This document shows positions 17,447 through 27,650 of a DNA stretch of 64,000 nucleotides, in pieces. The stretch is from assembly GCA_015075075.1 (NCBI GenBank), contig JABTVA010000012.1, positions 1 through 64,000 of the forward strand, written 5' to 3'. Source of the stretch: Deltaproteobacteria bacterium (GTDB lineage Bacteria > Desulfobacterota > GWC2-55-46). Positions within the stretch are counted from its first letter, which is position 1, and each line of letters opens with the position of its first letter. The translations under genes and the position numbers were made by a program. The notes under the pieces are model-generated. The model saw only the letters and a program-made list of their open reading frames with translations. It was not told where the DNA came from and ran no database searches.

Positions 17447-18034
17447 TTATTCCCCCGCCTCCCGGGCCCGGTATGTCCTTAGGAAGTTCCTCAAAATGTC
17501 CTTCCCGGCCTTCGTGAGTATCGACTCCGGATGGAACTGGACGCCCTCTATCGGAAGCTCTTTGTGACGGAGGCCCATTATCTCGTCCATCTCGGTCCAG
17601 GCGCTTATTTCGAGGCACTCCGGCAGGCTTTCCTTCCTTACGATGAGAGAGTGATAGCGGTTCGCCTCGAACGGGTTCGGGATACCCTCGAATACGGTCT
17701 TCCCGTCGTGGTATATCATCGAGGTCTTGCCGTGCATGAGGCGCGGGGCCTTAACGATATCCCCGCCAAAGGCGTAGCCTATGGCCTGATGGCCGAGGCA
17801 TACCCCGAGTATGGGTATCTTCCCCGCGAATGCCTTTATGGCCTCCACCGAAATGCCTGCCCTGGGCGGGTCGCACGGCCCCGGAGAGACGACTATGGCG
17901 CCGGGCGCGAGCCTTTCGATGTCCGCGACCTTTATGGCGTCGTTCCTTCTTACCAGGACGTCCTCGCCGAGCTCCATGAAGTACTGGACCAGGTTGAAGG
18001 TGAAGGAATCGTAGTTGTCTATCATGAGTATCAT
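17447..18034 (-). CDS. trpG: Anthranilate synthase component II (glutamine amidotransferase)
   Basis: 195 residues from the ATG at 18032-18034, which begins [19 protein letters not shown]. The class I amidotransferase triad is visible: Cys in [17 protein letters not shown] and His-Glu in [10 protein letters not shown]. The oxyanion block [11 protein letters not shown] is present. It supplies ammonia from glutamine to TrpE and could also serve PabB. It starts two bases after the trpE stop. The frame extends farther upstream but only inside trpE. Confidence 0.96.
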   Translation of the reverse strand: MILMIDNYDSFTFNLVQYFMELGEDVLVRRNDAIKVADIERLAPGAIVVSPGPCDPPRAGISVEAIKAFAGKIPILGVCLGHQAIGYAFGGDIVKAPRLMHGKTSMIYHDGKTVFEGIPNPFEANRYHSLIVRKESLPECLEISAWTEMDEIMGLRHKELPIEGVQFHPESILTKAGKDILRNFLRTYRAREAGE

Positions 18035-18036
18035 AT

Positions 18037-19548
18037 TCAGAAAAGCCCTTCCATGGCCATCTCGACGGCCTTGAGCATGCCTTTTGCCTTGTTCTCGGTC
18101 TCCTCGAACTCCTTTTCGGGGACCGAGTCCGCGACCACGCCCGCCCCGGCCTGCATGTGTATGCGGCCGCCTGATATGACGAGCGTCCGTATGGCTATGC
18201 ACATGTCCATGTTTCCGGAGAAGCCGAAGTACCCCACGCAGCCGCCGTAGACCTCCCTCTTCGAGGGCTCGAGCTCCTCTATTATCTCCATGGCCCGCAC
18301 CTTGGGCGCGCCGGTGAGGGTGCCAGCGGGGAAGCAGGCCTTTAGCGCGTCGAAGGAGTCCATGCCCTTTAATAGCTCGCCCTTTACGTTGGAGACGATG
18401 TGCATGACATGCGAGTACCTCTCGATCGCCATCAGCTCGTCCACCTCGACGGTCCCGGCCCTTGCGACCCTGCCCACGTCGTTTCTCCCGAGGTCAACCA
18501 GCATGATGTGCTCGGATAATTCCTTGGGGTCAGAAAGGAGGTCCTTTTCGAGCGATACGTCCTCTTCCTCGTCCCTGCCGCGTTTCCGCGTGCCTGCTAT
18601 GGGCTTTACGTTCACGCTCCCGTTGTCGACCCTGACGAGTATCTCAGGAGAGGAGCCGACGAGGGTGGCGCCCCCGAGCCTCAGGAAGAACATGTAGGGG
18701 GAGGGGTTTATGACCCTCAACGCGCGGTATATCTCGAACGGGTCGCAAGCGAGCGGGGCGGAGAACCTCTGCGATATGACAGCCTGGAATATGTCGCCCT
18801 CGACTATGTACTCCTTTATGCGCTCGACCGCCCGGAGAAAGTCCTCCCTCTTGAAGTTCGAGGCGGTCTCAAGCCTGTGCCCCTCGTTCGATAGCGCGTC
18901 GGCCTCTCTTATCGAAGACGTCCCCGGCACCGGCCCCCTCATCTTCTGGACCAGGGCGTCTATCTTCCGGACGCAGCCTTTATAGGCCTCGTCAGGGTCG
19001 TCTCCGTCGTTCATGTACGCGTTCGAGACTATCTTAATCCTGTGCTCGACGTTGTCGAAGACGAGGAAGGTGTCGGTGAACATGAGGTATATGTCGTCGA
19101 GGCCGAGCTCCTTGGGAGTCAAATCCGGGAGGTTCTCTATGTGGCGGACTATGTCGTAGCCCATGTAGCCGATAGCCCCGCCCGAGAACCTGGGCGCGCC
19201 CTCGACCTCAGCCGGGTCGTACGCGGACATCATCTCCCGTATGATGTCTAGCGGGTTGCCTTCAAAGACCTTTGCCTTCCCGTCCTCTATCACTTCCAGC
19301 CTCCTGCCCGAGCCCCTTACGACCTTCCTGGGCAAGTTGCCGAGGATGCTGTACCTCCCCCATTTCTCGCCGCCTTCGACGCTTTCGAGGAGGAACGCGT
19401 CGCCGCCCCCGTCGATCTTCATGAAAGCGGAGACCTTCGTGTCGGTATCCGCGAGGATCTCCCTAACGACGGGCACAATGTTGAGCGTTTTTGATAATTC
19501 CTTGAATACTTCGGGGGAAGGGCAGTGGATGGGCCTTCTCATAAGCAA
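18037..19548 (-). CDS. trpE: Anthranilate synthase component I
   Basis: 503 residues. The N-terminal feedback region includes [18 protein letters not shown], the LLES motif that binds tryptophan in TrpE enzymes, so allosteric inhibition is likely. The C-terminal chorismate-binding domain has [55 protein letters not shown] and [13 protein letters not shown]. It is the first gene of the trp-accD-folC operon. The 275-base leader to the divergent lipoprotein gene has no clear leader peptide with tandem Trp codons, so attenuation of the enterobacterial kind is not evident. I found no convincing promoter; TATACT and TATGAT hexamers exist without well-spaced partners. Confidence 0.97.
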   Translation of the reverse strand: MLMRRPIHCPSPEVFKELSKTLNIVPVVREILADTDTKVSAFMKIDGGGDAFLLESVEGGEKWGRYSILGNLPRKVVRGSGRRLEVIEDGKAKVFEGNPLDIIREMMSAYDPAEVEGAPRFSGGAIGYMGYDIVRHIENLPDLTPKELGLDDIYLMFTDTFLVFDNVEHRIKIVSNAYMNDGDDPDEAYKGCVRKIDALVQKMRGPVPGTSSIREADALSNEGHRLETASNFKREDFLRAVERIKEYIVEGDIFQAVISQRFSAPLACDPFEIYRALRVINPSPYMFFLRLGGATLVGSSPEILVRVDNGSVNVKPIAGTRKRGRDEEEDVSLEKDLLSDPKELSEHIMLVDLGRNDVGRVARAGTVEVDELMAIERYSHVMHIVSNVKGELLKGMDSFDALKACFPAGTLTGAPKVRAMEIIEELEPSKREVYGGCVGYFGFSGNMDMCIAIRTLVISGGRIHMQAGAGVVADSVPEKEFEETENKAKGMLKAVEMAMEGLF

Positions 19549-19753
19549 CCTACAATATCATAGCAGATGTAGTATAGTCAATCATTTCACCCGGCATCCG
19601 GGCCCCCTCGACAGCCGTAAGGATACCATATTGCAAGGTTTTTTTGCTCTTTTTTTGTTGATAGGACCAAATGCCTGTGCAGATGTGCTGCCGACAGCTC
19701 CAATAAAAGCGACCAGGCGCGATTGCCAGTCCGGCGAGGACCTTTTTTGGCCC

Positions 19754-19783
19754 TTGACAGCTCTCTGGGCTTTTTCGTACAAT
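19754..19783 (+). promoter_or_regulatory. Sigma-70-type promoter for the lipoprotein gene
   Basis: TTGACA at 19754-19759 and TACAAT at 19778-19783 are 18 bases apart, about 40 bases before the ATG at 19824. It faces away from trpE, so the 19549-19823 gap carries at least this plus-strand promoter. Confidence 0.75.
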
Positions 19784-19823
19784 CGCGCAATCCGGCATTG
19801 AAGGGAGTCGTTTAAGACTGGGG

Positions 19824-20099
19824 ATGAGAAGAGTTCTTTACCTGGGGACCGCGCAGGCGGCATTGTTTATAATTTCGGGCTGCGGGCAGGCCGTAAAGAA
19901 GGAGAACGAGAGCCTCAAGGCCCGCATCTCGGCCCTCGACGGGGAAAAGGGCGCGCTTCAGGCCGAGGTCGCCTACCTCCAGAAGGAGCTCGGGGACATG
20001 AAGTCGAGGGTCACGGCCCTTACGGCCGAGCTTGACGCGAGAAGGATGGAAATAGAGGTTCTGAGGTCGAGGCCGGCACCGAAAAAATCCAGGAGATAA
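19824..20099 (+). CDS. Small coiled-coil lipoprotein
   Basis: 91 residues. A short hydrophobic signal ends in a lipobox-like FIISGCGQ, with the Cys near residue 20. The rest is a continuous heptad-type coiled coil (ENESLKARISALDGEKGAL to ELDARRMEIEVLRS) with a basic tail, PAPKKSRR. The size, lipidation and basic C-terminus recall Lpp-like peptidoglycan-tethering lipoproteins, but there is no sequence proof of homology. It has its own strong promoter and no operon partner. Repeat B2 follows. Confidence 0.7.
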   Translation: MRRVLYLGTAQAALFIISGCGQAVKKENESLKARISALDGEKGALQAEVAYLQKELGDMKSRVTALTAELDARRMEIEVLRSRPAPKKSRR

Positions 20100-20129
20100 A
20101 TGGCATTCAGCCGGACCATCCTGCTAACA

Positions 20130-20283
20130 AGGCTGCTGAAAAAGCCCAATCTGCGGCGTCGTCTTCAAAATTCGTCACTGCGGCGTACTAAGGAGAGTAC
20201 GCCTCATTCCTCATTTTTCGACTCCTTGCATCTTGAGCTTTTTGAGCAGCCTGAATGTGATTTTGAGTTTTTTAGCAACCGCT
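20130..20283. repeat. Family B palindromic repeat (B2); 20100-20536 gap
   Basis: Begins AGGCTGCTGAAAAA and ends CTTTTTGAGCAGCCTGA, then TTTTTTAGCAACC. The inner part has GCGTCGTCTTCAAAATTCG, GGCGTACT, GAGTACGCC and CTCATTCCTCATTTTTCGAC. The rest of the gap up to the chemoreceptor gene contains GGGGACAGTCCC near 20371, a palindrome of a kind common in dispersed repeats, and a TATAAT at 20413-20418 with no good -35. Confidence 0.75.
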
Positions 20284-20536
20284 AAAGTAACACTGCCATC
20301 GTCCGATATGATGGAACGCAGCCTGACGGCGGGCACGCGCCCCGGGACCAGCCCGGGATAACCTCATGACGGGGACAGTCCCATTTCAATAGCATTCCGC
20401 GTCCTGAAATCTTATAATACCCTCAAACGCGCGAGCCGCTTTTCCTTGCGGAGAACGCCCCTTCATCCATTTCGCCGTACCGCGCTTCTACTGACCTTTC
20501 TTCCGGCTTGCGCCGAGACATTCCAGGGGTAATGCG

Positions 20537-22729
20537 ATGTTCCGGCAGGGCTTGAAATCCAAGATACTGACCCTTACCATCGGGCTCACCCTTATCGGCT
20601 TCGGGGCGCTCATCTATCTCGTCATAAACGAGGAGGAGAAGAGCCTCCTGAGAGAGCGCTTCAACGCGAGCGAACTCATGGCCCAGCCCATACTCCACAC
20701 GATTTACAAGGACATGCTCGATGAGCGCGCGGACATGCCGCGCTTCCTCATAGAGGGACTTAAGACCATCAAGGGCGTTGAGCGGGTACAGCTCATAAGG
20801 TCGAACGGCGTAGAGGAGGCCTTCCAGGACTTCAAGACCCTCGAGGCGGTAAAGGCCGAGTTCGGGGAGATAAAGCCGGAATGGCTCGTCGACCACCCCA
20901 ACAAGCTCAATAACGTCGCCAAGGGCATAAGCAACCCCGATTTCAAGGAGGTCCTCCAGGCCTTCAACGAGGGGCAGAAGGAGGCGGCCTGGTACATCGA
21001 GAGCGAGGGGGACAGGAGCCTTTTCACGTATCTCCGCCCGATAGAGTACAGGCCCAAATGCTCGTCCTGCCACGAGCACGAGGAGGCGGCGAGGGGCGTA
21101 CTCATGATAACCACCTCGCTCGATGAGATGTACGGCATCCTCGAGGGGGCGAGGAACAAGTGGATATTCTACGGCCTCCTGACCATGAGCGCGATCGCAG
21201 TGACGCTCAGCTTCCTCGTGTCCGGGGTCATAACCCGCCCCATAGACCGGGCGGTCGTCATGCTAAAGGCCATTGCCGAGGGCAAGGGCGACCTTACGAA
21301 GAGGCTCGAGATAAGCTCGAACGACGAGATAGGGCTCTTGGGCAGGTGGTTCAACAAGTTCGTCGAGGGCATGCAGGTAATGGTCAGCGACATCTTCGGC
21401 ATCTCCAGGGAGGTCTCAGCCGCATCACGGCAGATAGGTGCGTCCTCCGAGAAGATAATAGACGCGGCCAAAAAACAGCTGCAGGCCGCCGAGGACACCT
21501 CCGCCTCCATACAGGAGATGGACGCGTCGATAAAGACCGTCGCGGAGGAGGCCGAGGCCTTGAGGAGCTCATCGAGCGAGGTCTCGGAGTCGGTCCGCAC
21601 CATGTCCGGCTCGGTCGAGGACGTGAAGGTCAACATAGAGAAGCTTTTCATATCCGGCTCGTCCACCACGTCGTCGATAAACGAGATCGCGGTCTCCATA
21701 AACCAGGTCGCCTCCCACGTGGACGAGCTCTTCAAGAACACGGAGGACGTCGTCTCCTCCATCACCGACATAGGAGAGAACGTCAAGGAGGTCGAGGCGT
21801 ACTCGAGGAGCCAGGCCGAGCTCGCGGAGAGGGTCAGGGTGGACGCCGAGGACCTCGGCATGGCGTCGGTCGTGAAGACACGGGAGGGCATAGAGAAGGT
21901 GAGCGAGGAGGTGGCCTCCACGGCCCTCGTCGTGAACCGCCTCGGCGAGAGGTCCAAGGAGATAGGGAAGATACTTACCGTCATAAACGACATAGCTGAC
22001 ACGACCCACCTCCTTGCGCTGAACGCCACGATACTCGCGGCCCAGGCCGGGGAGCACGGCAAGGGGTTCGCGGTCGTCGCCCGCCAGGTAAAGGAGCTCG
22101 CCACCAAGACGACCTCCTCCACCAAGGAGATAGCGGGCCTTATTACACAGGTCCAGAGCGAGGTCTCGGTGGCGGTCGAGTCCATGAGGAGGAGCTCGGA
22201 GAAGGTCGAGGACGGGGTGCTCCTTTCGAGGAACGCGCAGGAGGCGCTCATAAAGATACTCGATTCGTCGCGGAGGTCCTTCGAGATGGCCAAGCTCATC
22301 GAGAAGGCCACCATAGAGCAGACCAGGGGCACGGGCCAGATCGCGAGCGCCGTGCAGGTGATGAGCCACATGGTCGGCGACATAAAGAACGCGGCGGGAG
22401 AGCAGTCCCACGCGGCAAAGGAGATCTTGAAGGACACCGCCCAGATGCGCGAGTTCATGGAGAAGGTCAAGTCCTCGACGATGGAGCAGGCCAGGGAGAC
22501 GAGGAGGGTCGCGGAGGCGATATTCAGGGTTTTGGAGAAGATATCGAAGGTGGCCGACGCCACCTCCGAGCAGATGGTCTTCTCGAAAAGGATAGTGAAC
22601 GCGGTCGATACCATCAAAAAGACCGCGGAGGACAACGCGACCCTGGCTGCAAGGCTCGAGAGGACCGTCGAGGAGATGAACAGGGAGGCTGACGCGTTGA
22701 AGAGCACGGTTGCGAACTTCAAGGCGTAG
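20537..22729 (+). CDS. Methyl-accepting chemotaxis protein with c-type heme sensor domain
   Basis: 730 residues. TM1 is about 10-30 and a periplasmic sensor spans about 31-205, ending with a heme c motif CSSCH (175-179) close to TM2 (about 209-231). A HAMP domain follows ([19 protein letters not shown] to about 285). The long cytoplasmic methyl-accepting coiled coil has the hairpin tip [19 protein letters not shown], then [12 protein letters not shown], near 490-520. The heme motif just before TM2 is typical of redox or ligand-sensing MCPs of Geobacter-like bacteria. It needs cytochrome c maturation, in line with resB in the window. The C-terminus lacks a CheR-tethering pentapeptide. The next gene, also heme-binding and exported, starts 17 bases later and may be its partner. 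Confidence 0.92.
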   Translation: MFRQGLKSKILTLTIGLTLIGFGALIYLVINEEEKSLLRERFNASELMAQPILHTIYKDMLDERADMPRFLIEGLKTIKGVERVQLIRSNGVEEAFQDFKTLEAVKAEFGEIKPEWLVDHPNKLNNVAKGISNPDFKEVLQAFNEGQKEAAWYIESEGDRSLFTYLRPIEYRPKCSSCHEHEEAARGVLMITTSLDEMYGILEGARNKWIFYGLLTMSAIAVTLSFLVSGVITRPIDRAVVMLKAIAEGKGDLTKRLEISSNDEIGLLGRWFNKFVEGMQVMVSDIFGISREVSAASRQIGASSEKIIDAAKKQLQAAEDTSASIQEMDASIKTVAEEAEALRSSSSEVSESVRTMSGSVEDVKVNIEKLFISGSSTTSSINEIAVSINQVASHVDELFKNTEDVVSSITDIGENVKEVEAYSRSQAELAERVRVDAEDLGMASVVKTREGIEKVSEEVASTALVVNRLGERSKEIGKILTVINDIADTTHLLALNATILAAQAGEHGKGFAVVARQVKELATKTTSSTKEIAGLITQVQSEVSVAVESMRRSSEKVEDGVLLSRNAQEALIKILDSSRRSFEMAKLIEKATIEQTRGTGQIASAVQVMSHMVGDIKNAAGEQSHAAKEILKDTAQMREFMEKVKSSTMEQARETRRVAEAIFRVLEKISKVADATSEQMVFSKRIVNAVDTIKKTAEDNATLAARLERTVEEMNREADALKSTVANFKA

Positions 22730-22745
22730 CAGAAAGGACGCTTTT

Positions 22746-23732
22746 ATGCGTGCCAGGATCATCCTTTTGGCGCTGTTTCTTTCCGGAGCCGTGATTGCCG
22801 CCCCGTCTGAGGCCGCGGACATAGACTGGCAAAGGGTCAAGCCCTCCAGGATCGCCCTTTTCTACCCGGGTGTCGTCTCCTGGGAATTCCTCGTGAGCGA
22901 GGACCACAGGCTCGGCGCAAGGATGATAAAGTCCGGCAGGAAGGACTGCAGGAACTGCCATCTCGCAAAGGACGGCGCGCTCGACATAAAGGCCGACGAG
23001 ATAGCCTCCGGCTCGCTCAAGATGAAGAGGTCTTTGAAGCCTTTCGAGCCCGAGCCGGGCGCCGGCAGGAAGGGGTCCATCTCGGCAGAGGTCCAGGCCG
23101 CGTACGACAGCGGGCACCTTTACCTCAGGTTCAGGTGGAGCTCAAGCGGGGCCGGATGGGCCCAATCGGCAAAGACCCCTGACAGGATATCCATACAGGC
23201 GAACAAGTCTGACCAGCTCTTTAAAGCCAGCGGCTGCTTCATAACATGCCATAACGACCTTTCAACCATGCCCCATGCCCCTTCCAAAAAGGAGATAGGC
23301 GAGCATCCGGCCTACAGGGGCAAGGACGAGGTGAGCCTCTACTCCGTCCACGCGAAGTCGTCATGGGACAAAAGGAAAGCCGATGCAGAGGCCCAAAAGG
23401 CCGTGGGGCTCATAGACATCAAATCGGTCGAGCTGGGGAAGGGTCTTGCCAGGGCCGCCGACGGATGGATATATGACGAGAAGGCATGGGAGGAGAGGCC
23501 CGGTTTCGAAGGCTCGGGAGACTGGTCGGAAGGCGCGTACACGGCGGTTTTCAAGAAACCGATAGGGCGGGCCGGCAAATACGACGTGGCGATCTCCGAA
23601 GGAGATGTCTTTACAATCGCCATCGCCATCCACGAGGACGGGGCAAGGGAGAGGAGGCATTACGTCTCCCTGCCGGTTTCGATAGGCCTCGGCCCCGGGG
23701 GCGACATACAGGCAATAAGGCTCAAGGACTGA
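22746..23732 (+). CDS. Exported heme c protein, ethylbenzene-dehydrogenase-related (EB_dh) domain
   Basis: 328 residues from the ATG at 22746 with a signal peptide to about residue 24 (LLALFLSGAVIAAPSEA). Two covalent heme sites are suggested: CRNCH near residue 68 and an expanded C-x-x-x-C-H in SGCFITCHNDLSTMPHA. The latter arrangement, with a following TMP, is seen in EB_dh-type heme-binding domains. The beta-sandwich of that family is indicated by VQAAYDSGHLYLRFRW, the Trp-rich GSGDWSEGAYTAVFKK, and FTIAIAIHEDGARERRHYVS near the end. It is probably a periplasmic electron-transfer or redox-sensing protein. Co-transcription with the heme MCP is likely. Confidence 0.82.
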   Translation: MRARIILLALFLSGAVIAAPSEAADIDWQRVKPSRIALFYPGVVSWEFLVSEDHRLGARMIKSGRKDCRNCHLAKDGALDIKADEIASGSLKMKRSLKPFEPEPGAGRKGSISAEVQAAYDSGHLYLRFRWSSSGAGWAQSAKTPDRISIQANKSDQLFKASGCFITCHNDLSTMPHAPSKKEIGEHPAYRGKDEVSLYSVHAKSSWDKRKADAEAQKAVGLIDIKSVELGKGLARAADGWIYDEKAWEERPGFEGSGDWSEGAYTAVFKKPIGRAGKYDVAISEGDVFTIAIAIHEDGARERRHYVSLPVSIGLGPGGDIQAIRLKD

Positions 23733-23802
23733 AGAAAAAGGCCGGACGCAAATCACATACTTCCTGGCCTTGAATAAGTTAATCTGTTAGACTCAGAGGC
23801 AT

Positions 23803-24387
23803 ATGGGCGATAGAGAGGACATAGAGATACTGGACGGTAAGATCATCCGGCTCAAGGTCGAGTACGAGCAGTACTTTGCCAGGGTATTGAAGCGCGAACC
23901 GTCCAAGCTCAGGAACGATATTGAAAAAACGATACTCTCCCTGAACGGAAAGACCATAAACAATACCTCGACGAAGTTCAAGCTCAACTCCATAGTCGCC
24001 AGGTACAATTCATACAAGCAGCACTGGGACAGGGTGCTCCGCGCAATCGAGGAGGGGACTTACGTCAGGAAGGCCGAGGGCGCGCCGGGGGCTGCCTCCG
24101 AGGCGGCGGCCCGGCCCGCCCCGGCCAGCCAGCCGGTGCAGGCTCAAAAGGGCGGCGCAAAAGGCCCCGCCCCCGCGGACGGCGGCTTCGAGGACATATA
24201 CAAGAGGTACATAGATGCGCGTAAGGAGTGCCGCGAGCCGGTTGAGGGCATAACCGTCGAGAGCCTGAAAAAGACCATAGAGCAGTACAAGAAGAAGGTT
24301 GAAGAGCAGTACAAGACGAGCAATGTGGACGTCAGGGTATATGTGAAGGACGGGAAGGCGAAGCTTACGATCGTTCCGAAGAAGTGA
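23803..24387 (+). CDS. Coiled-coil protein of unknown function (MXAN_5187 C-terminal-like)
   Basis: 194 residues, no signal peptide. An N-terminal helical part (1-85; KIIRLKVEYEQYFARVLKRE, then LRNDIEKTI) is followed by an Ala/Pro-rich linker (about 92-125). The conserved C-terminal block is FEDIYKRYIDARKECREP, TVESLKKTIEQYKKKVEEQY, then VDVRVYVKDGKAKLTIVPKK. This C-terminal block resembles a domain described from the Myxococcus protein MXAN_5187; that assignment is from memory and tentative. The gene starts 70 bases after the EB_dh gene and ends before a strong bidirectional terminator. Confidence 0.65.
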   Translation: MGDREDIEILDGKIIRLKVEYEQYFARVLKREPSKLRNDIEKTILSLNGKTINNTSTKFKLNSIVARYNSYKQHWDRVLRAIEEGTYVRKAEGAPGAASEAAARPAPASQPVQAQKGGAKGPAPADGGFEDIYKRYIDARKECREPVEGITVESLKKTIEQYKKKVEEQYKTSNVDVRVYVKDGKAKLTIVPKK

Positions 24388-24435
24388 GCGGGGGAAAGCG
24401 GCGGCTTTCCCACGCATAAAGTATCGGATGCTTCC

Positions 24436-24476
24436 AAATAGAATAAGGCGGGCTTTTGGCCCGCCTTATTCTATTT
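24436..24476. terminator. Bidirectional intrinsic terminator
   Basis: A perfect 18-bp stem, AATAGAATAAGGCGGGC with its complement, closes a loop of five bases. T-rich tracts flank it on both sides. It separates the plus-strand 19.8-24.4 kb genes from atpC, which ends at 24501 on the other strand, so it can serve both convergent units. Confidence 0.92.
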
Positions 24477-24500
24477 CAATCTCATTTTTTTTCGGTATCC

Positions 24501-24913
24501 CTAAGCCCTGCCCCGTTCCTTTACCCTGAGCCTGGCTTGCGCGTAATCGAGCCTGTCCTGGGCCTGCGCATGGGCCGCGTCCTCCTGGCGAGCGGAACTG
24601 AGGGCCGCGGAAGCTCTTGGGCCTCCTTCCTTACAGCCTCAAGGTCTATCTCTGATTCCCTCACGGCAGTGTCGACCAGTATGGTGGTCTTCCCGGGCAG
24701 CACCTCCGCGTAGCCCCTCCCCACGGCGAGCACGCCTGATTCCGCGCCCTTCCTGAACGCGACCTCGCCTGGCTTCAGGAGCGGAGGAACGGGTATGCCC
24801 CGCAGAGCACCCCGAACTCGCCTTCCTGTCCGGGGGCGGTCGCTTCCTCGACCTCCATTGAGAGGAGCCCTGGGTGTCACTATCTCGAGCAAAAGGTTGT
24901 TGTTGTCCGCCAT
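24501..24913 (-). CDS. atpC: ATP synthase epsilon subunit, frame broken
   Basis: About 137 residues when frames are joined. The start gives LLLEIVTP, a shifted stretch follows, then LLKPGEVAFRKGAESGVLAV with GRGYAEVLPGKTTILVD, the epsilon beta-sandwich signature. The C-terminal helices resume in another frame (ARQEDAAHAQAQDRLDYAQA) and end with a TAG at 24501-24503. Indels are needed near 24820 and 24620. Epsilon regulates F1 rotation. It is the last gene of the operon and is separated from atpD by repeat B3. Confidence 0.85.
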
Positions 24914-24930
24914 TATCCTGTCTCGAGTTA

Positions 24931-25062
24931 GCAGGTTGCTGAAAAGCCCACTGCTGTGTCGTCTTCAAATTCGTCGCCGACGTATTACACGCCTCATTCC
25001 TCATTTTCGACTTTTGCATCTTGAGCTTTACAGCCTGCATGTAATTCTGAGTTCTTCAGAAC
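24931..25062. repeat. Family B repeat (B3) between atpD and atpC
   Basis: GCAGGTTGCTGAAAAGCCC at the left, GTCGTCTTCAAATTCGTC, CACGCCTCATTCCTCATTTTC, then CTTTACAGCCTGCATG and GAGTTCTTCAGAACCC at the right. Compared with B2 it lacks several single bases from homopolymer runs, as do the genes around it. Confidence 0.7.
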
Positions 25063-25064
25063 CC

Positions 25065-26473
25065 TTAGACGCTCGTGCCCGTATCTTCTCGGCCTTCTCC
25101 AGCGCCTCTTCTATGGTGCCGACCATGTGAAGCCCTGCCTGGATGTCGTCGAGCTCGCTGTTGGCTATCATGTTGAAGCCCTTGATGATGTCATCTTCAC
25201 GCTCACGTACTTGCCGGCGTTCCGGTGAACTGCTCGCCACGAAGAAGGGCTGCGAGAGGAACTCTCAACTTCTCGCGCGGCGACCACGAGCTTGTCCTCC
25301 TCCGAGAGCTCGTCCATGTACCGAGGATGGCGATGATGTCCTGGAGGTCCTTGTACTTCCTGGAGGATGGCCTGCACCCGGCGAGCTGTCGAGAATGCTC
25401 GTCCCCGACTATCTGCGGGTCGAGGATCCTCGATGTGAGTCCAGCGGGTCCACGCCGGGTAGATGCCGAGCTCGCTATCTGCCTCGAAAGGACGGTCGTC
25501 ACGTCAGGTGCGCGAAGGTCGTCGCAGGGGCCAGGTCGGTCAGGTCGTCCGCAGGCACGTATATGGCCTGCACCGAGGTGATGGAGCCGTTGAGCGTCGA
25601 GGTGATCCTCTCCTAGAGGCCGCCCACGCCGAAAGCGAGCGTCGGCTGGTATCCGACGGTTGAGGGTATGGCGGCGAGTAGCATGGAGACTCTGAGGTGG
25701 CCTGCATGAACCTGAATATGTTGTCTATGAAGAGGAGGACGTCCTGGTTCTCCTCGTCCCTGAAGTACTCGGCCATCGTGAGCGCCGTGAGCGCGACCCT
25801 TGCCTCGCTCCTGGGGCTCGTTCATCTGCCCGTAGACGAGGGCGGTCTTCCGAGAACGCCTGACTCCTTCATCTCCTCCCAGAGGTCGTTTCCTTCCCTG
25901 TCCTCGCCGACCCGCCGAAGACCGAGAAGCCGCCGTGCTGCATGCGACGTTGTTGATGAGCCCATTGCGAGGGGCTGTCTTTCCGACGCCCGCGCCGCCG
26001 AAAAGAGGCCGATCTTGCCGCCCTTGAGGTAGGTGAGGTCGACGACCTTGATGCCGGTCTCGAAGACTCCATCTTGGTCGACTGCTGCTCGAAGGTCAGG
26101 GCAGGGCAGTGTATGCCGTTTTTTTCTCGCTCGCTATGGGGCTGAGCTCGTCGACCGGCTCGCTTATGAATGTTTATTATGCGCCTGAGGACGGCTTGCT
26201 GACAGGCACCGTGATGGCTGAGCTCGTGTCCCAGACCTCGGTGCCCTTACGAGGCTTCCGCTCGCGTCCATGGGCTATGCACTTTACGGTGTTCTCTCTC
26301 CGAGGTGCTGGGCGACTTCGGTAACGAGGTTCCATTCCTCGTTGCTTATGCCTCTTGTTAGTTACCCTCACGGCGTTATTGATGGCCGGGAGCCTGCCGG
26401 GCGGGAACTCGATATCGAGCACCGGGCCGATGACCTGCGTGATCCTGCCGATATTCCTTTCCTTCCCTGACAC
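25065..26473 (-). CDS. atpD: ATP synthase beta subunit, many frame breaks
   Basis: A GTG at 26471-26473 opens [20 protein letters not shown], then [15 protein letters not shown], the beta N-terminus. The P-loop (GGAGVGKT), [26 protein letters not shown] and [18 protein letters not shown] are found in order but in different frames. About 470 residues are expected. Ten or more indels are needed, so the exact ends are uncertain; a frame also runs to 25028 inside repeat B3. The subunit carries the catalytic nucleotide sites. Repeat A3 lies directly upstream. Such dense damage in one essential gene, with the protein blocks preserved, points to poor consensus. Confidence 0.88.
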
Positions 26474-26547
26474 CTCGGCTGTCAGGCCGGCTGCTGTTCT
26501 CTGGACTTCGGATATTCTCAGGAAGACCTCCTGCGCGGAATCTTTGA

Positions 26548-26681
26548 GGCAACCTCTAAAATGAATCTTTCCCCGGACTCTAGTTACAGGAACAAAATGC
26601 TCACATATTGTCATATACGCTCCGGCTTTTATTCCGGCCTTCCTTGATTGCGGGAAAATCTACAATTTTAGAGGTTGCCTT
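26548..26681. repeat. Family A repeat (A3) between atpG and atpD
   Basis: 134 bp with ends AGGCAACCTCTAAAAT and ATTTTAGAGGTTGCCT, the TTTCCCCGGACTC block and the core GCTCACATATTGTCATATA. Non-coding sequence continues to the atpG stop at 26784. Confidence 0.88.
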
Positions 26682-26783
26682 GGGTTGCTAGTAAAAGTTT
26701 GGGAACGGCCTTCCGGCCCTCTCCCGGTTACTGCCCCGCGTGAGTTCCGGGCTTAAGTCGTTGCCTCAGGCAGACCGCGGGCT

Positions 26784-27626
26784 TTAAGCGCCTGCGGCCT
26801 CGATTATCTCCATGAGCTCCTTGCGGATGGCGGCCTGGCGAGAGCCTGTTAACTACACGAGCGTAAGGCCGTTATCATCTGCCCTGCGTTCTTCGGAGGC
26901 CGAGTCCATCGCCGTCATCCGAGCCCCGTGCTGCTGGCCGATTTTCCAGAAGGGCCCTGAAGGCCTGCACCTCTACGTACTTTGGAGGGCTCGCAAGCAC
27001 CGCCTCTTCGCCGGGCTCTGTAGATGTACTGCCCTTGCCTTCGCCTTCCTTGTTCTCCTCGTTCTCCGTGCCGAGACGGGCAGGAGCTTTATCGTAAGCG
27101 GCTTCTGCGTGAGGCGGACTTGAACTCGCTGAATATCAGTGGACCTCGTCGGTCTCGCCCCTTCAGGTACGAGCCCACGAGGTCGCGGTTATCTCGACTG
27201 CGGTGCTGTAAGCCGGCCTTGTTGCTCCCCACGGGCCTCGCGTTGAGGACCGTGATGTTGCGTCTCTTGGAAATCTCGCCCCGCGCTTGCCGACGAGATA
27301 AAGGCTTGCGCCTGACGAGCCGCGCCGCGGAGGAACCCTTCCGCTGTCCGGAGGAGCTGCGAGTTGAAGCTTCCGCAAGGCCCCTGTCCGAGGTGAAGAG
27401 CGCGAGGGTTATCTTCTTTACCCTGTTCAAGGAGGTGGCTGTCGAGGAGGCCTTGGATGCGAGCGAGCCTACGAGCTCGAGCATCTTCTCGGCATAGGGC
27501 CGGGCCGCGACTATCTCGTCCTGGGCCTTCTTGAGCTTCGCGGCGGAGACCATCTTCATGGCCTTGCATCTGCCGCGTGTTCTTGACCGACTTTATTCTT
27601 CTTTTTATGTCCTTGCAAGGCTGCAT
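26784..27626 (-). CDS. atpG: ATP synthase gamma subunit, frame broken
   Basis: The N-terminus reads KDIKRRIKSVKNTRQ, shifts, then MKMVSAAKLKKAQDEIVAA, RPYAEKMLELVGSLAS and KITLALFTSDRGL. The C-terminal helix is readable as LTLV, RQAAIRKELMEIIEAAGA with a TAA at 26784-26786. The central Rossmann-like part is scrambled by indels. About 281 residues are expected, normal for gamma. It forms the rotating central shaft of F1. Repeats B4 and A3 lie on its two sides. Confidence 0.87.
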
Positions 27627-27650
27627 CTATGGGATCACCTATGGCTTTTT

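Noticed and set aside
25028..25064. atpD extending 12 residues into repeat B3
   Set aside because: The extension (GSEELRITCRL) lies in repeat DNA shared with non-coding sites. A stop at 25065-25067 in the adjacent frame fits the usual beta C-terminus better.
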